Part shown: in pieces, positions 52,601-62,639 of the stretch | Position numbering within the stretch: position 1 is the stretch's first letter | Layout: each line of letters begins with the position of its first letter | Source of the DNA: Paragonimus skrjabini miyazakii | Taxonomy: Eukaryota; Platyhelminthes; Trematoda; Plagiorchiida; Troglotrematidae | NCBI GenBank assembly: GCA_014338405.1 | Contig: JTDE01002405.1 | Span: forward strand, 27,291-91,290 | Direction of reading: 5' to 3' | DNA: 64,000 nucleotides | Program-made: the position numbers and the translations under genes | The notes under the pieces: generated by a model | The model's database searches: none | Told to the model about the DNA's origin: nothing | Seen by the model: only the letters and a program-made list of their open reading frames with translations

Positions 52601-55600
52601 GACCACTAACCTCATCTACCTATGACCGGACGATTACAGAAAAACGTGGTGTAACAAATACTGGTGCGTTTGTTCAAAATGCTTAATCACTTTGACAGGA
52701 CTCAATAAAAATCCTGAGGGATTAAACAGGAAATCTTGTGAAGATGACTTCGATGTCAGATTTAAGTCGTCAGCCACCCTTCCCCCCACCCCCCAAAAAA
52801 AAAGGAACCTGGTGAATAACGTTTTATTATCGATCAGTGTGACGGTAACAGACGCAACCTCATGTCAAACAGCAAATCTAGATATATCTGCTAATTATTA
52901 TGAGATGCCGGTTAAATAATTATGCGATCAGGTACGACGATCAACAAACAAACTCAACAAACCGAATATCATTGGACTAAAAACCCAACATTCGGGGAAA
53001 CGAGAAAAAATGGCACATCATTCGCAAATCAAACAAGCCATCGACCAATGAATGAGTTGATCAAAAGATGTTGGTGTTCTTTGAAAATACAATTTTGTTT
53101 TGTATCACAGCAAACCTTGATCGGAACCCAGTCTCGGTAATTCATGGGTAGTTTAGTCAACAACCTCCAGAACTCAAATATCTCATAGCAGCGTTAAGTG
53201 ATCACAACGGTCCTCTAAATACAACTTGTACTTTACAGCCATGAACCGCATTAGGAAGTGGGTCGCACAGCACGATGTAGTGCTTTATACTGTGTATGTT
53301 ATGATGGTCTTTCTTTGATAGCATTTCCCACAGTGAAAGGTGGGAAACTTTGCATCGCTTTTCAGGCCACCAAGCGCTTTGTTTCAGATGTACCGGAACA
53401 GTCAGTGTACACCTTGTGGCATGTCATCGCCAATTCTTGTCTGTTTTTCCAGAATGACTGGAACTCGCGCAATTCAAGTGATCATCTGCCAGATCAGAAT
53501 GCCAATGTGATTTATATGAGATCGCATTCACTGTTAACTGAATGCATAACTCCATAACAGTCTGTATGTGTCGAGCAAGCTCGCTTTTGAAGCGTCATGT
53601 GACCAAATACAAGCCTCATGCAACAAGCTAAATACGAAAATGCTAGTCAAAGGAAGTTTAGGTGGATCTGTAGTATTTTGGAATTTAGGATGTGATTATT
53701 GTAGCACTGCACCGGATGTTACAACAACGACAGGCTACAATTTGAGCACTTGGATGAAAACTTTTGTGTATAGATTTATGTAGACGAATTTTTTACCCAA
53801 CAGAAAGTTCACGCTCTCGTGGTTAAGGCCGTTACATGTTGTGGACAATTAATTGGTCTGTAACGTGATAACAGCTTTGGATGAGTCCCAGGTGTCATCA
53901 GTAAAAAATTTGTAAATCCGACCGAGTAAAAGTCCGATCGAATTCCTCTTCAGGTTTATTCACACGAAGTAACGGAAGTGAATGCACCGTCCATTTCACA
54001 TCCACCCTCAGGGTGTATCACACCGAAGTAATCCGGCAGGATAGTTAAACAAGACTATGTCAAGAAAGACAATTCTTCTGTCTAGCACTGTTTCTACTCT
54101 AAATGTCAGGCTCTGATGAACAATGTTTGCTAACGTTAGCAAGAAGCCAATATCAGCCGCACAGAAAATGTCGCCCACGTGTGTATGAATGTAATCAATC
54201 AGAAAATTAAGAGTTCCTTCAACTTCATCACAGTCAATAGCGATCGAACACGGTCTGGCTGGTTTTTGCAACTAGCGCAAAATCACTGATATGAACCGCA
54301 CATTCCATCGAATTTTTATGCGTAAGCTGCACTCACTAAGTGTTCTAACCACCATGGAGCAGGATATAATCCATTTTCATTCTGATGTGCAACTTGTACA
54401 CACCCCGTTAATATGGATGGACGCAGTCTACCTCAGATTCCAGTCAGTACAGGCTAAAGCCACAAGGACTCAAACTGGTGGCTAACATTTTGCCCTTACC
54501 ACCCTGTATACCCAAACCCATTGATCGGGTTTGTCGGTTTCTTGCTCGACAGGTAAAATAGTTATACCCGTATCAAGCAACCACATATATAGCACACCGA
54601 CCATTTCTACATTGTACACAAATTCATCATCAGGAACAAAAGCACGTTTTTAAGCGGTGGTAATCGTGACTTTTATCTAATCGATCATCACTTTAGCAGG
54701 CGTTTCTCTCAGTTCCAAGCACCTCTAGGGGGTCGTACTATTCACTTTGGGGGACGCTGGACAGGGTAGAGGTAGACTGCCGTTCTGTATAGACTACAGC
54801 CACAACGATACGAAATAGCTACTGGTTAACGGTTTCACAATGTTAATGTACAAACGCGCAAACTACTATGACTGTCACGTCATCTTGAGTGCTCCCTAGA
54901 TCACATGAACGATGATAGAAAGGGAAATAATGATATTACGAGTTCTAAAAAAACCCAACACTCTAATGAACCAAAATCGTCCACGATCCAACATGACGAA
55001 ATGAGCTGAAGAGAAGGTAAAAGGATTAAGAGGTATTGCAAAATCATACTCCTGTGTTTCCTTTTGTAGCCAACATAAACTGGCAACCTAGAATGAACAT
55101 TGTCAATCCGGACCAAACTATATGTCAACAGTTAAGCTGGCCTACAAATAAAGTCCAGAAACAATGAGAATAAACAAAAAAAACGATGCGAGTTTTCTGA
55201 ATACCACAGTTGTGATTACCAAACAAATCACCTGAGTAGCGAATGATATAGAACTTGATGTCAAATTGGTATGACCTTTGTAGCCCGAAGCTTCACATGC
55301 TAGGGTAAACAGAATTTCTCGGCAAGCCAAAAGTCGCTGAACTCTGACCAGGCGTTCACGTTGACTCAGCTTTTCTCTAGTAGAGTGAGATGAAGCTGAG
55401 CATGAATCTCTGTCGCCAGTTGGCATTTCTGACTTGAAGACATGATCCCATAATGGTACAGGTCCCATTTCTATACCGGTTTCATGAATGGTCACGTTCA
55501 AAACGCTCGGTCCTTGAGCATTGTTTAGAAGAGCTTCAACCGAACGTGAAAATACTACCTACAAACAAAATCGTAGTGAGCAATCATCATCAGTAATGCT

Positions 55601-58600
55601 AGAAATCAATATCAACATTAACACAATCACTAACGATAACACACTGGTGATACGTGCCGATGCATACCTACTACAGTCAGAATAAAATAAAACAACCACA
55701 ATTAACAGGAACGGAAGTTATAGGAATGAGATCTGATACACTAAGAAATCGACGTCTAACTTGAATCAACATCAGGGTCATATCTTGGGAATGAACAGCC
55801 GAGCAGCAAGTGGCAAAAAAAGGCATTTAAAAACCACTGTTCCAACGAAAACAACCGTCCCGCTTCATTAATCGCGGTTACTTTACGACTAACTCAGTCA
55901 AAAAAACATCCATCACAGATTAGGTGAGTCATAAAGCCACCACATCGAGGCGATTTACAGAAGCTAATCAACTGGCCTAGTCCGCAACCGAATATCTTAT
56001 GTGAATGGCTCCAGTATCGGTAATGAGTGCTCGAAGTGGCAGACGATGAGTTAGCATGCACAGTGCAACTAACTAAGCTGGCTTAAACATTTAGTGAAAC
56101 TCCGTCGATCCGTTGCTTAACTACGTAGTTTCACCTCATCGTTTAAGATGATTTGGGTGGGTCTTACGAATGTCAACCCGGCGCACATTAAACTAAATAC
56201 TGCTTGCAAACCTTGGCTTGAAAGTAGATACGGTGGGCAACCCAGAAGAAACTTGCCAAAAGTCTGGCGTCTGCTGGTCCTAACCCGAATTCTGCATTCG
56301 GTCCAGGACAATCTGGGTGTCATGGACTAAGCATATGACAAGAGATGGAAGCCACAGGCAATGGCAAGAACTGTGACATGTCCCTGTAGCGACGGTCATC
56401 GCGATCCTGGCAAAAACCCTTAGAAAACTACAACAATAATGTAAACATCGTGCACAGTGTAATACGGACAAAAAGCAATTTACTCTAAGTTATTTTTTGT
56501 CTCAGTCTCCCTTCTGTTTTATTAAATGTTGGTTACCCGATGCCAAATTAATATTCAGTCTGGCCTCAGAATCGTATAGTAATGTTTTATGGTTTCGATA
56601 GTACGAGATGATTCTGGTTGTGGGCAGTACGCTCTCAGACTGTACGAATCTAGGCAAGAGTAATCGCTGTAACAACGGATGGATCTCATGAGGGCATGGT
56701 GATCCATAGATGTAACTTGAAAAATTGCCGAATCCAGTGAAATTGCTGTGTACGGCACTATTAATCAGCCAAACCAAAAAATATACAACGGATCGTTATC
56801 GCTGTGACTGACACACCTAGTGCATACGTATGAATGGCAGGAGATTCAGTACATCGTCCCATAAAGCTAGATAGATTCTAATGAATCACCGGAGATATTA
56901 ATCCTTGACAAGAGGTAAACAGCAGCAGCAGCAGCAGCAGAATCTCTTTCTGGCCTTCGCAGCCTGCGTGTGCTTTTAGAGGGAACCACGGGTGTCACTT
57001 CAGATTGACGTTACTTCGCTTCAGCCGGTCGAGTTGAAGAGAGTTGATATTCAGTATTTTGGAAGATCCTTTGTGTTATAACTGGATCTACAGTCTATGA
57101 ACGTGCAGGTTGACTATAACGGATGACAGAACGGTTAACGAAATGGCGGATAAGGGAACGACGGGTAACGATACGGCAAATTAAGGAATAACAGATGACG
57201 GAGTGGGAACGATTAACTTGCAACTTCCCAGTTAACCCATTCATTCAAGGCTAACGCATTAGGACAGAAGGAAGACTGGCCTTATGTCACTAATCCGGAA
57301 GAGAACGTGATCACAAGCGCGTTCGTACTTATAGGGTTTGTGACCAGTAAAAAAACAAGGTCGAAAAATGGACACGACAAAAGTCCAGACAATAAAGCGA
57401 TAACCCAACCAGAAAACAAGCGTGTAGGCGGGATGCTAAAAATAGTGACGAATGGTCGAAAACATTCGTGAAAGTCGGAGAATCACATATCCGTGCCAAC
57501 TTTGAAAGTTATTTAAATTAATCACGGTTTAGGTTTTTTGCAAGACAAATGTTTTTCGGGGAATTGGAGACTTCCCCGAAAATTTGGTTTACCACTGACG
57601 CTTGAGACAACAAAATCTCCTAAACACAGACGGCAAAACGAACGAGAAACAGCTGACAGAAACATCACAAAAGACTTGGCGGTGGTATCAAGTTTTGGAA
57701 CATTGTCAATAAAGTCTACTCCGTATAATTTTTGACAAGTTGTGTAACAGTAGAGAAGCATGCACCACTATACACCACTTAAAATGCAGGCCATACAGTG
57801 TGGAGGTGCACACAAAAAATGCGGAGATGCGAACCTCCATTTCACCAACCCGTGTATGCTGCTGTGTAGGCTGCCGCATGCAACCCAATCAGTTCAGACG
57901 CAGTGCAGAATGACCTAACCACGACGAATCCCATGTGACCTCTGTTCCTTTGTTAATGTGATTTCGATTACAACACTCCTGAGGAAGGCCATCCAAGGTG
58001 GTTGAAACGTAGAGTATTACAACTTGCTCGCAACGTTGTGTTATTATCAATTCATTTATCAATAACATGTTAAACACGACGCCCACACTGATTGAATTCA
58101 TTCGTACTAAATTTGGTGCGGATATCCTACAACCAAATTAGTCAACTTGAAAAGTGCAACCAATTGGTTTCTTTGGTGGTGTGTTAGGTGGACAACCACC
58201 AAACAGGGTTCGACTTCATTACAGACATCTGAACCAGGGATTATTAAGCGAGATCAACAAGCTTATCCACAGGCCAGATCCAATTATTTTGCGAAAAGGT
58301 TAATCGCATGATTGTCTATGTGGCACCCCTAACACACTTGGAGTAGCATGAAGACACTGACGGAAAAAAGGAGTTAATAAAACGAATATTTCACTGGAAA
58401 GTTAACTCACTTCTACTCCACCTGAAGGTTCGATATCACTGGAATCGCCGTTAGGTGGCTTCTGACAAGCAACCAAATCAGATTCGCGAATTTCAAAATT
58501 TCCAGATTCACGAAAACGAGAGCCGATGGAACGTAGACTAGCATCACCCAAAATAGAGTTCTGATGGAGTTTCAATCGCCACTCCTGTCGCAGTTGCATG

Positions 58601-59252
58601 AGGGTTTTGTGGAAAGAGTCAGAGCTAGAGTTTGTCTTTTTGCGATCTGAGATGGCTGCACGGGATCTAGCATCCGCCAATTCAGAATGTCTACGTCGAA
58701 GGCGTTCAGTTCCTTTCAGGAGAATATCCGAAGCTGTTGACAGGGCCTAATTTCAAACCAAGTGACACCGAATGCCATTGCGACAAACCCGCTTTTTTCC
58801 AGCTAAGTACAAAGCTAAATTTTGATCGGGAGGATCGCTGGCAACCGGAAAAACCGATAAATACTTCTCTTCTTTGATGACTGCAAGTATATCCACAAAG
58901 GCATTTATTTCAGTCAACGCCATTCTGATACAAATAAATGGTTGATAAAACAGAAAACGCTAACCGGGTGGCTTCTCGAACTGAATTCCACATTTTAAGA
59001 GCTGTTCGTTCACTCAACTTATTATCGGATTCCGCTTTTTCGCAAGTTGCACCCTCATTGTACGACTTGTTGAAATCTATACGGTTGAGAATCCTCTGGA
59101 AGTGCTCCGCTGGTGTGGGTGGCCTAACGTTTCAGGAAAATGCACAATTCTTACTTTTCTAAAACCTCTCTCCCATCTAAATGTATTTCCTGCACATCGT
59201 ATTCTGAAAGAGCTTCTACAGGAATAGGCTGCTGTGGACAAGGACCAGGCAT
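40640..59252 (-). CDS. MED17: Mediator complex subunit 17 (MED17), spliced
   Basis: MED17 is a scaffold of the Mediator head module and links transcription factors to RNA polymerase II in the nucleus. Exons 59252-59155, 59123-58965, 58924-58789, 58746-58411, 55558-55232, 51661-50856, 41719-41470, 40911-40754 and a short last exon (40649-40640) join without a frame break to 759 residues (human about 650). Conserved blocks by position: VQEIHLDG (about 20), RILNRIDF (about 40), ALTEINAF (about 88), LLKGTERL (about 138), LRQEW...ILGDASLRS (about 175-195), LLACREILFTLA (about 320), ITNLFPGVQL (about 355), CKHYYLRE (about 613), FVVHWDAV (about 632) and KILGW...ASPSG (about 718-755). Phases agree at every junction. 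The identification is by eye from family knowledge. The C terminus is uncertain; an alternative acceptor gives a tail ending at 40455. Confidence 0.85.
40754..40911 (-). CDS. MED17: MED17 exon 8
   Basis: Its 158 nt follow TTCTTTTTACAG. It encodes HTQMHFLDVLVTKILGW and VTVRMFASPSGK, matching HQVHAVQQLAKVMGW and ITVASPSGD. It ends in phase 2 at GTGAGT (40753-40748). Reading through the donor would stop at once (TGA). Confidence 0.8.
41470..41719 (-). CDS. MED17: MED17 exon 7
   Basis: Its 250 nt start after TTTGCTGTACAG and complete the lysine codon split from exon 6. It encodes LSELLSDFA, FVVHWDAVNSA, LGISVSHTGVTV and LLALLTNH, in line with LASRIEDP...AHWSNIND and LNIGVEQIRVV of animal MED17. 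The donor is GTAATT. The upstream intron of about 9.1 kb contains RTE-A. Confidence 0.8.
42225..45835 (+). mobile_element. RTE-A non-LTR retrotransposon, almost complete, broken
   Basis: The element lies antisense in MED17 intron 6. It begins with CGCTACTGACCGCGTAGGAGTGCTT (42223-42248), also seen at the window end. An AP-endonuclease domain follows: FNVRTLRQVGQQ and LETR in 42759-42974, YAPTDS near 43200, GDLNAQ near 43303-43320, and HHAVV near 43600. The reverse transcriptase follows (44068-45239) with EEQAGFRSGRG, VRQGCPVYPFLF and YADD at 44928-44939. A C-terminal region with LLYGSGTWHVRNED and VFDHRCLR comes next, then a 3' UTR ending in ATGATGAGGATG. At least five frameshifts or stops break it. 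The clade call (RTE) is by motif order and 3' end. Confidence 0.8.
44808..45239 (+). CDS. RTE-A reverse transcriptase, C-terminal palm (partial)
   Basis: This open frame of 143 codons starts inside the reverse transcriptase fingers-palm region (PFLFSFVMDNMLERAL). It includes the catalytic YADDIFLLGPKAENM motif and continues to the thumb (GMRFAPSKC, LGSTN). Upstream reverse transcriptase sequence is in other frames (44068-44352, 44429-44710), so this is part of a pseudogene, with the catalytic tetrad preserved. Confidence 0.7.
   Translation: MSGLPFLFSFVMDNMLERALRESSELGVEPLLDARLTYLEYADDIFLLGPKAENMQIMLDEVSDRAGLYGMRFAPSKCSAASRLGYFPSYFFIETVNNFTSLGSTNRSACNIADEISARTAKVIELRLPNCIICGVEKTLGCR
46505..46720 (-). 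repeat. SINE-2 copy, partial
   Basis: On the minus strand it shows box A (CGGCGCAGTGG) and a diverged box B (GATTTTTAATCCC) with CTCATGG between, in the same layout as the 59.4-kb copy, then the shared flank ATTATCATATG. The GAACATCACCC half is missing. It lies in MED17 intron 6. Confidence 0.6.
48890..49060. repeat. Possible old dispersed repeat
   Basis: It resembles 6980-7190 in two separated blocks: GTGGACGGTATCGAAC, and a later block with GGCAGA...CGTCG/CATCGG...TACGGAGTAC-type sequence. Similarity is patchy, so the relation is uncertain. It lies in MED17 intron 6. Confidence 0.25.
49300..49590 (-). repeat. SINE-2 copy, nearly full-length
   Basis: It aligns over about 270 bp with 59460-59700, including AAAAGAAGCACTAGACTCGA, GCCACTGCC and GAATTATCATATG. 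The tRNA-like core on the minus strand is diverged: box A (AATGGAACAGTGATCC region) is poor, and box B reads ATAGTTCTGGTCC. It lies in MED17 intron 6. Confidence 0.65.
50856..51661 (-). CDS. MED17: MED17 exon 6
   Basis: This is the largest exon, 806 nt, after TTTTATTTCAG and before GTAAGT. It opens with DRIITNLFPGVQLTIGL (family: IISQPFPSLQLSISL) and closes with LLDRTIAICKHYYLREK (family: LLEKIIKQAKHIFLRSR). About 150 residues in between are rich in Ala, Gly, Ser and Pro and are not conserved. They make the plus strand open too (51093-51464), which is a shadow. Confidence 0.85.
51889..52067 (-). other. Exon-like block in MED17 intron 5
   Basis: This minus-strand stretch of 179 nt is bordered by GTCCACCAG and GTTAGT and is open in one frame, with coding-like sequence (KWLIDFSPLEKEI). 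Its phases (2 in, 1 out) do not fit between MED17 exons 5 and 6, which are both phase 0 at that junction. Including it would bring a stop after four codons. It could be a poison exon, an exon of a nested gene, or chance. Confidence 0.25.
55232..55558 (-). CDS. MED17: MED17 exon 5
   Basis: Its 327 nt run from TTTGTTTGTAG to CTCAG|GTGATT, phase 0 at both ends. It encodes VTIHETG, PLWDHVFKSEMP and LVRVQRLLACREILFTLACEA, matching the helix LLCKEIFAQLSREA of the human protein. Confidence 0.8.
56917..56940. repeat. (CAG)8 trinucleotide repeat
   Basis: Eight perfect CAG units lie in MED17 intron 4 (CTG on the transcribed strand's RNA). Confidence 0.95.
58411..58746 (-). CDS. MED17: MED17 exon 4
   Basis: Its 336 nt encode ILLKGTERL, a basic stretch, then LMQLRQEWRLK, ILGDASLRSIGSRF and FEIRESDL, the best-conserved part of the family. 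It ends at GTGAGT (58410-58405). The following intron is about 2.85 kb. Confidence 0.85.
58789..58924 (-). CDS. MED17: MED17 exon 3
   Basis: Its 136 nt encode MALTEINAFVDILAVIKEEK, matching ALTEMCVLYDVLSIVRDKK of the human protein. It ends in GKKR at phase 0, and a 42-nt intron (58788-58747) follows. Confidence 0.8.
58965..59123 (-). CDS. MED17: MED17 exon 2
   Basis: Its 159 nt start after TTAG. It reads PPTPAEHF and RILNRIDF, lined up with the PPLS...QRIDF stretch of animal MED17, and ends with the WNSVREATR region that corresponds to PWDSVRNNLR. A 40-nt intron (58964-58925) follows. Confidence 0.75.
59155..59252 (-). CDS. MED17: MED17 exon 1 (start codon)
   Basis: The ATG at 59252-59250 follows directly on TTTTACAG, so the exon either begins at a splice acceptor or is preceded by a 5' UTR intron. 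It encodes MPGPCPQQ... and the conserved VQEIHLDG. It ends in phase 2 at a GTAAGA donor. The next intron is only 31 nt (59154-59124). Confidence 0.75.
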
Positions 59253-59423
59253 CTGTAAAAGCTGAAATAAATAAATGCAGCGCTTTAAAAACGGAATAAA
59301 AGCAATTAACAACTGAATGGATGTTTGTTGATGCAAGTCAGACAACTGAGTGAGTGCCATCCACATCAGCTGCGAGAATAAGTCGGTAGCTGCTACTGAT
59401 TGATGACTGCTAATCATTTAGAT

Positions 59424-59700
59424 TGAACATCACCCACAATTGATCGCAGCTGTCGCATCCCCACAGACTTTCCAGTCGGCCCCTTTCGAAAAGAAGCACT
59501 AGACACGAGTTTCGCTCTCACTAAAGCTCGTCAGTAGTGCATATCATCGCCACTGCCGGGACTTGAACCACGGACACGCTGTTCATGAGGCAACCGTGTT
59601 TACCACTGCGCCATTGACCTCACATTAGGCACGACCGAATTATCATATGTGAACACTTAACCACTTTCGCATGTGAGTAATGATCAATCACAAGAAAAAA
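59424..59700 (-). repeat. SINE-2, best-preserved copy, next to MED17 start
   Basis: This copy contains both halves of the family. On the minus strand, box A is TGGCGCAGTGG (59613-59603) and box B is GGTTCAAGTCC (59569-59559), both matching RNA polymerase III promoter consensus, with GCCTCATG between them where an anticodon CAU could lie. The rest runs to GATTGAACATCACCC at 59422. The internal promoter faces toward MED17 exon 1, which begins about 170 bp beyond the end of the repeat. Confidence 0.7.
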
Positions 59701-59779
59701 GATAAAACTGCTTCTTCCCATTCAAAAATGGAATGACAGGTAGAAATTAACCCGTAAAAAAAACGACTTCTAAACATGA

Positions 59780-59820
59780 AACATTCAGCATTAAGATGCC
59801 TACAACTTGCAGCCTAGTTT
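59780..59820 (-). repeat. Short RTE-B 3'-end scrap
   Basis: About 35 bases (CATTCAGCATTAAGATGCCTAC...) match the minus-strand RTE-B 3' UTR at 24767-24800 (CATTCAGCTTCAAGATGCCTGC...). It is a tiny remnant. Confidence 0.4.
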
Positions 59821-60795
59821 TAAGAGTAAGGTCCCATATGTGGTTTTATTGATCCACCTCATTAAGTGACACTACCCCATGAACAACTCGACCACATCGA
59901 TACGTGTACAACGGCAGAAAGATAAACCTATCAACGTTTTTCTCTAAAGTTCTATGAAAGATAAGCTCTCCTGCGAGCCACTCTATACTGACGATAATGA
60001 ACCCGTTTTAACAGTTTGTTGAACACCATCATCATCGTCAACAGAAACACATCAGCCTGGGATGGCTGCAACGTATAGATATTAACCCATACGTTCCTCG
60101 GTCTTACTCAACCAAAGTTATACCAGAATGAGGATTGATATGTGAAACCATCTACAGCGTAACGCTAGCAGCCCATATGGACTCATGTGTGTCTTCCATA
60201 CAAGATCCACAACAATCCTCTAAGTTTCCAAAATTCGGTTGCTTCGAACAGGTGATTTTGGGATAAAGCTGACTGTCATCACATGTTACAACCTGATAGG
60301 ATCAGATTTGTACTTTGCATTATTCTCTAAACTTCTGCAACATACGACAACTATTCGCACCTGAATATTTTAGGATGAGTATGCGCAATGGGACCAATTC
60401 CATACTACATCCGCTGTCTTGCAGTATGAACACGCTCATTCTACTTGCTGTGCGAGCCAGGGTTGATAAGCAAAAACACGCTACTGCTGACCCTTCCCCA
60501 CAATATCCCATCAAATTTCGCTCTCAGGTTTCTTACGACCTCCGTTTCCAGTCAGTACTCTACAAATCCAACAAAAAAATATAACTAACTGTGGTAACGT
60601 TAGCTCTGTAAGTCTCTTACTATCAAAACTCCGGTTTCCTTAGTTCCCTATTTAAACCAAGGATGTCAGTTAGTATGAGTGCTTTCAATGTTCGTAGTCC
60701 GAAACAGACAGATCAACAGACCCTCCTGTAAGGGTATTGGGTTCTTTGAAGGTCGATATCTATCACGACTGATAGCCTACAGTTAAGGATAGCAG
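59821..60795. other. No recognised gene
   Basis: Upstream flank of MED17. No domain or RNA was recognised. A plus frame at 60315-60584 has no motif. Confidence 0.35.
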
Positions 60796-61020
60796 TCAAC
60801 GCATCAAATTAACGATACTCACACTGTCGATCCGATACTGGTTGTATATTTCAGGTGACTTAAATTTTAAATTGGAACGGGTGTAACCTACTGCACAACG
60901 GCAGCAGTCGCACTCGCGGATTGGATGCATGTTAGCAATAGACGCTGTGCCGTCCGCAGATATTAAAGTCAGCTCTAGGCACCAGGACTTCTCCGTTGTA
61001 CTCGCGTACACCCCATTCAA
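60796..61020 (-). CDS. Candidate exon with CxCC motif, unknown secreted protein?
   Basis: This 74-codon minus frame contains a single cysteine, then about 25 residues later an ECDCC motif (60915-60901), then a stretch with YTRSNLKFKS...YRIDSVS. A C-x-C-C core followed by alternating strand-like residues is typical of C-terminal cystine-knot proteins (bursicon, mucin and VWF ends). However, the C-x-G-x-C half and the last cysteines are not visible in this frame. GT donors (GTAGGT, GTGAGT) lie inside it, so the real exon could be shorter. The function is not established. Confidence 0.3.
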   Translation of the reverse strand: MNGVYASTTEKSWCLELTLISADGTASIANMHPIRECDCCRCAVGYTRSNLKFKSPEIYNQYRIDSVSIVNLMR

Positions 61021-61375
61021 ATGCAGTAAAAAAATAAAGCTGCGAAGGACGCCTGTTATTCAGATTTGGCTACTCTCCTCAGGTCAACACAGTTCTGACG
61101 TGGTCATTTGGCTAACTTAACAAAGCCGGGCGCCGTTTAGATGGCAGATTAGGACTGACAACCGGACAACTGTGGGCGACTACCGCAGTTATGCGAAGAG
61201 CATATGTTAGTTGTAACTTGCACTAGAGTTGAACATCGTGTACCTCAATGTTTCACCTCGCTTTCCCCTTCGTCGAGCCAGACTTGATCTCGGACAGACA
61301 ACATAACTGCTAACCATAGATGACTGGGCTCAAATCAGATAACACCACTGATCCAGATCATGCATTGGTACGTTG

Positions 61376-61640
61376 TCACCCAATTCTTGCACTGGGCGGT
61401 GACACCACCGATTTCATCAGTAGGCCATCGAGAAAGTGACCATGCCGGTAAGAAAAAAATGCGTGTACCAAGCTGATCCAGAAGGTTAGCTCAACAGTTC
61501 TAGCCTCAAACGTCTCAACAGTTACAAAATTCAAATCACGCAGACCATTCGGGAAGTAGATACAACGGTATGCGGCAAGGTGGTTCGGAGGTTGAACAAA
61601 CGCCGGATCACACAGACGTCCCAACAGCCGCTAGATATCG
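61376..61640 (-). CDS. Candidate exon, unknown protein
   Basis: The minus strand is open from an AG near 61637 (ATATCTAG) for about 85 codons to a stop at 61376, with a possible GTACAC donor after about 53 codons. The sequence (RLCDPAFVQPPNHLAAYR...) has a balanced, globular-type composition. I recognise no family. It may belong with the frame at 61955-62226, on the same strand. Confidence 0.3.
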
Positions 61641-61954
61641 CACGAAACAATCCCCGTGACGACTAATATAAAAAGGAAGGATATTCGCGAGAAGCTCATG
61701 TGTTTCCTGACCACCGATTGTGCGGCTAGACTAGCTGACAAAGTTAGTGATGTCGAAGCCCTATTGCTTTAAGAAGTACTAGCATACATCACAGATCCAT
61801 CCATATCCACCTGTCCGTGAAACTGTCAATGAGATGCATGTCACACGTCCACAAAAAATCCGGAAGACTGGATTGCCTGACGGAACAATTTGAGGGCCAA
61901 GTTAGTTGGTTTCTTGCTTCCACCAAATTACCACCACTAGTTTGTAGGGTAGCT

Positions 61955-62226
61955 TTAAAAACATGAACCAAAGATGAGATGCTCTGCTGCAGTTCGGTGC
62001 TCAGATGCCATGAGGCTGCAGACCAAGATGGATTTATATCGACACCTTTCAAAGGAAACAACTGCTGGTAGACTTTGTTGTTGCAAACTAGTGCGGACGA
62101 AAACAGCACCCTGCGATGGAGGCACTCGATAATAGTACCCATATACAAAAAGTAGTGGAGGGCTCTTGCTGAAACTATGAAGGAGAATAGCTTGATTCCA
62201 GTCATGACTAGAGTTCGAGTTCCCAT
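61955..62226 (-). CDS. Candidate exon, unknown protein
   Basis: This is part of a 145-codon minus frame. The stretch after an internal AG (CATCGCAG) encodes VCNNKVYQQLFPLKG and an amphipathic part (STELQQSISSLVHVFK), and a GTAATT donor occurs before 61955. The overlapping frame is also open, so it may be chance. No family was recognised. Confidence 0.3.
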
Positions 62227-62639
62227 TAGACTTAGTCAACCTACTGCAACTCAAAAATTAAACAGTAGGAAAGAAATGGAGATTCCTCTTAGACTTGGAG
62301 GTGCTGGCCACATTTTCACCAAATTCTGGAGCAACGTCATAGGCACCGCTATTCAACAGTGGTTGGGTTTTGAGAATATGCGCTCAATTCAGTCGTACGA
62401 TCTGTATTTTCAGACTTATTTACATGCAGGATTGTATTGAACAAGCAAATGAGTGTAGTGCCGATGTTTGATTCCCATACTTAGGCTCACATCAGAGCCT
62501 ACGATGAATTGTCTGAGTTCAACAGCAGTGGCATACATCAACCAAGTCCGCTTTATCATTTCTGCTCAATCTTGTAATAGACAAAATAGTTGAGGACTGT
62601 CAACGACATTCACAAAATTGCTGGCATGCACATTCAACC

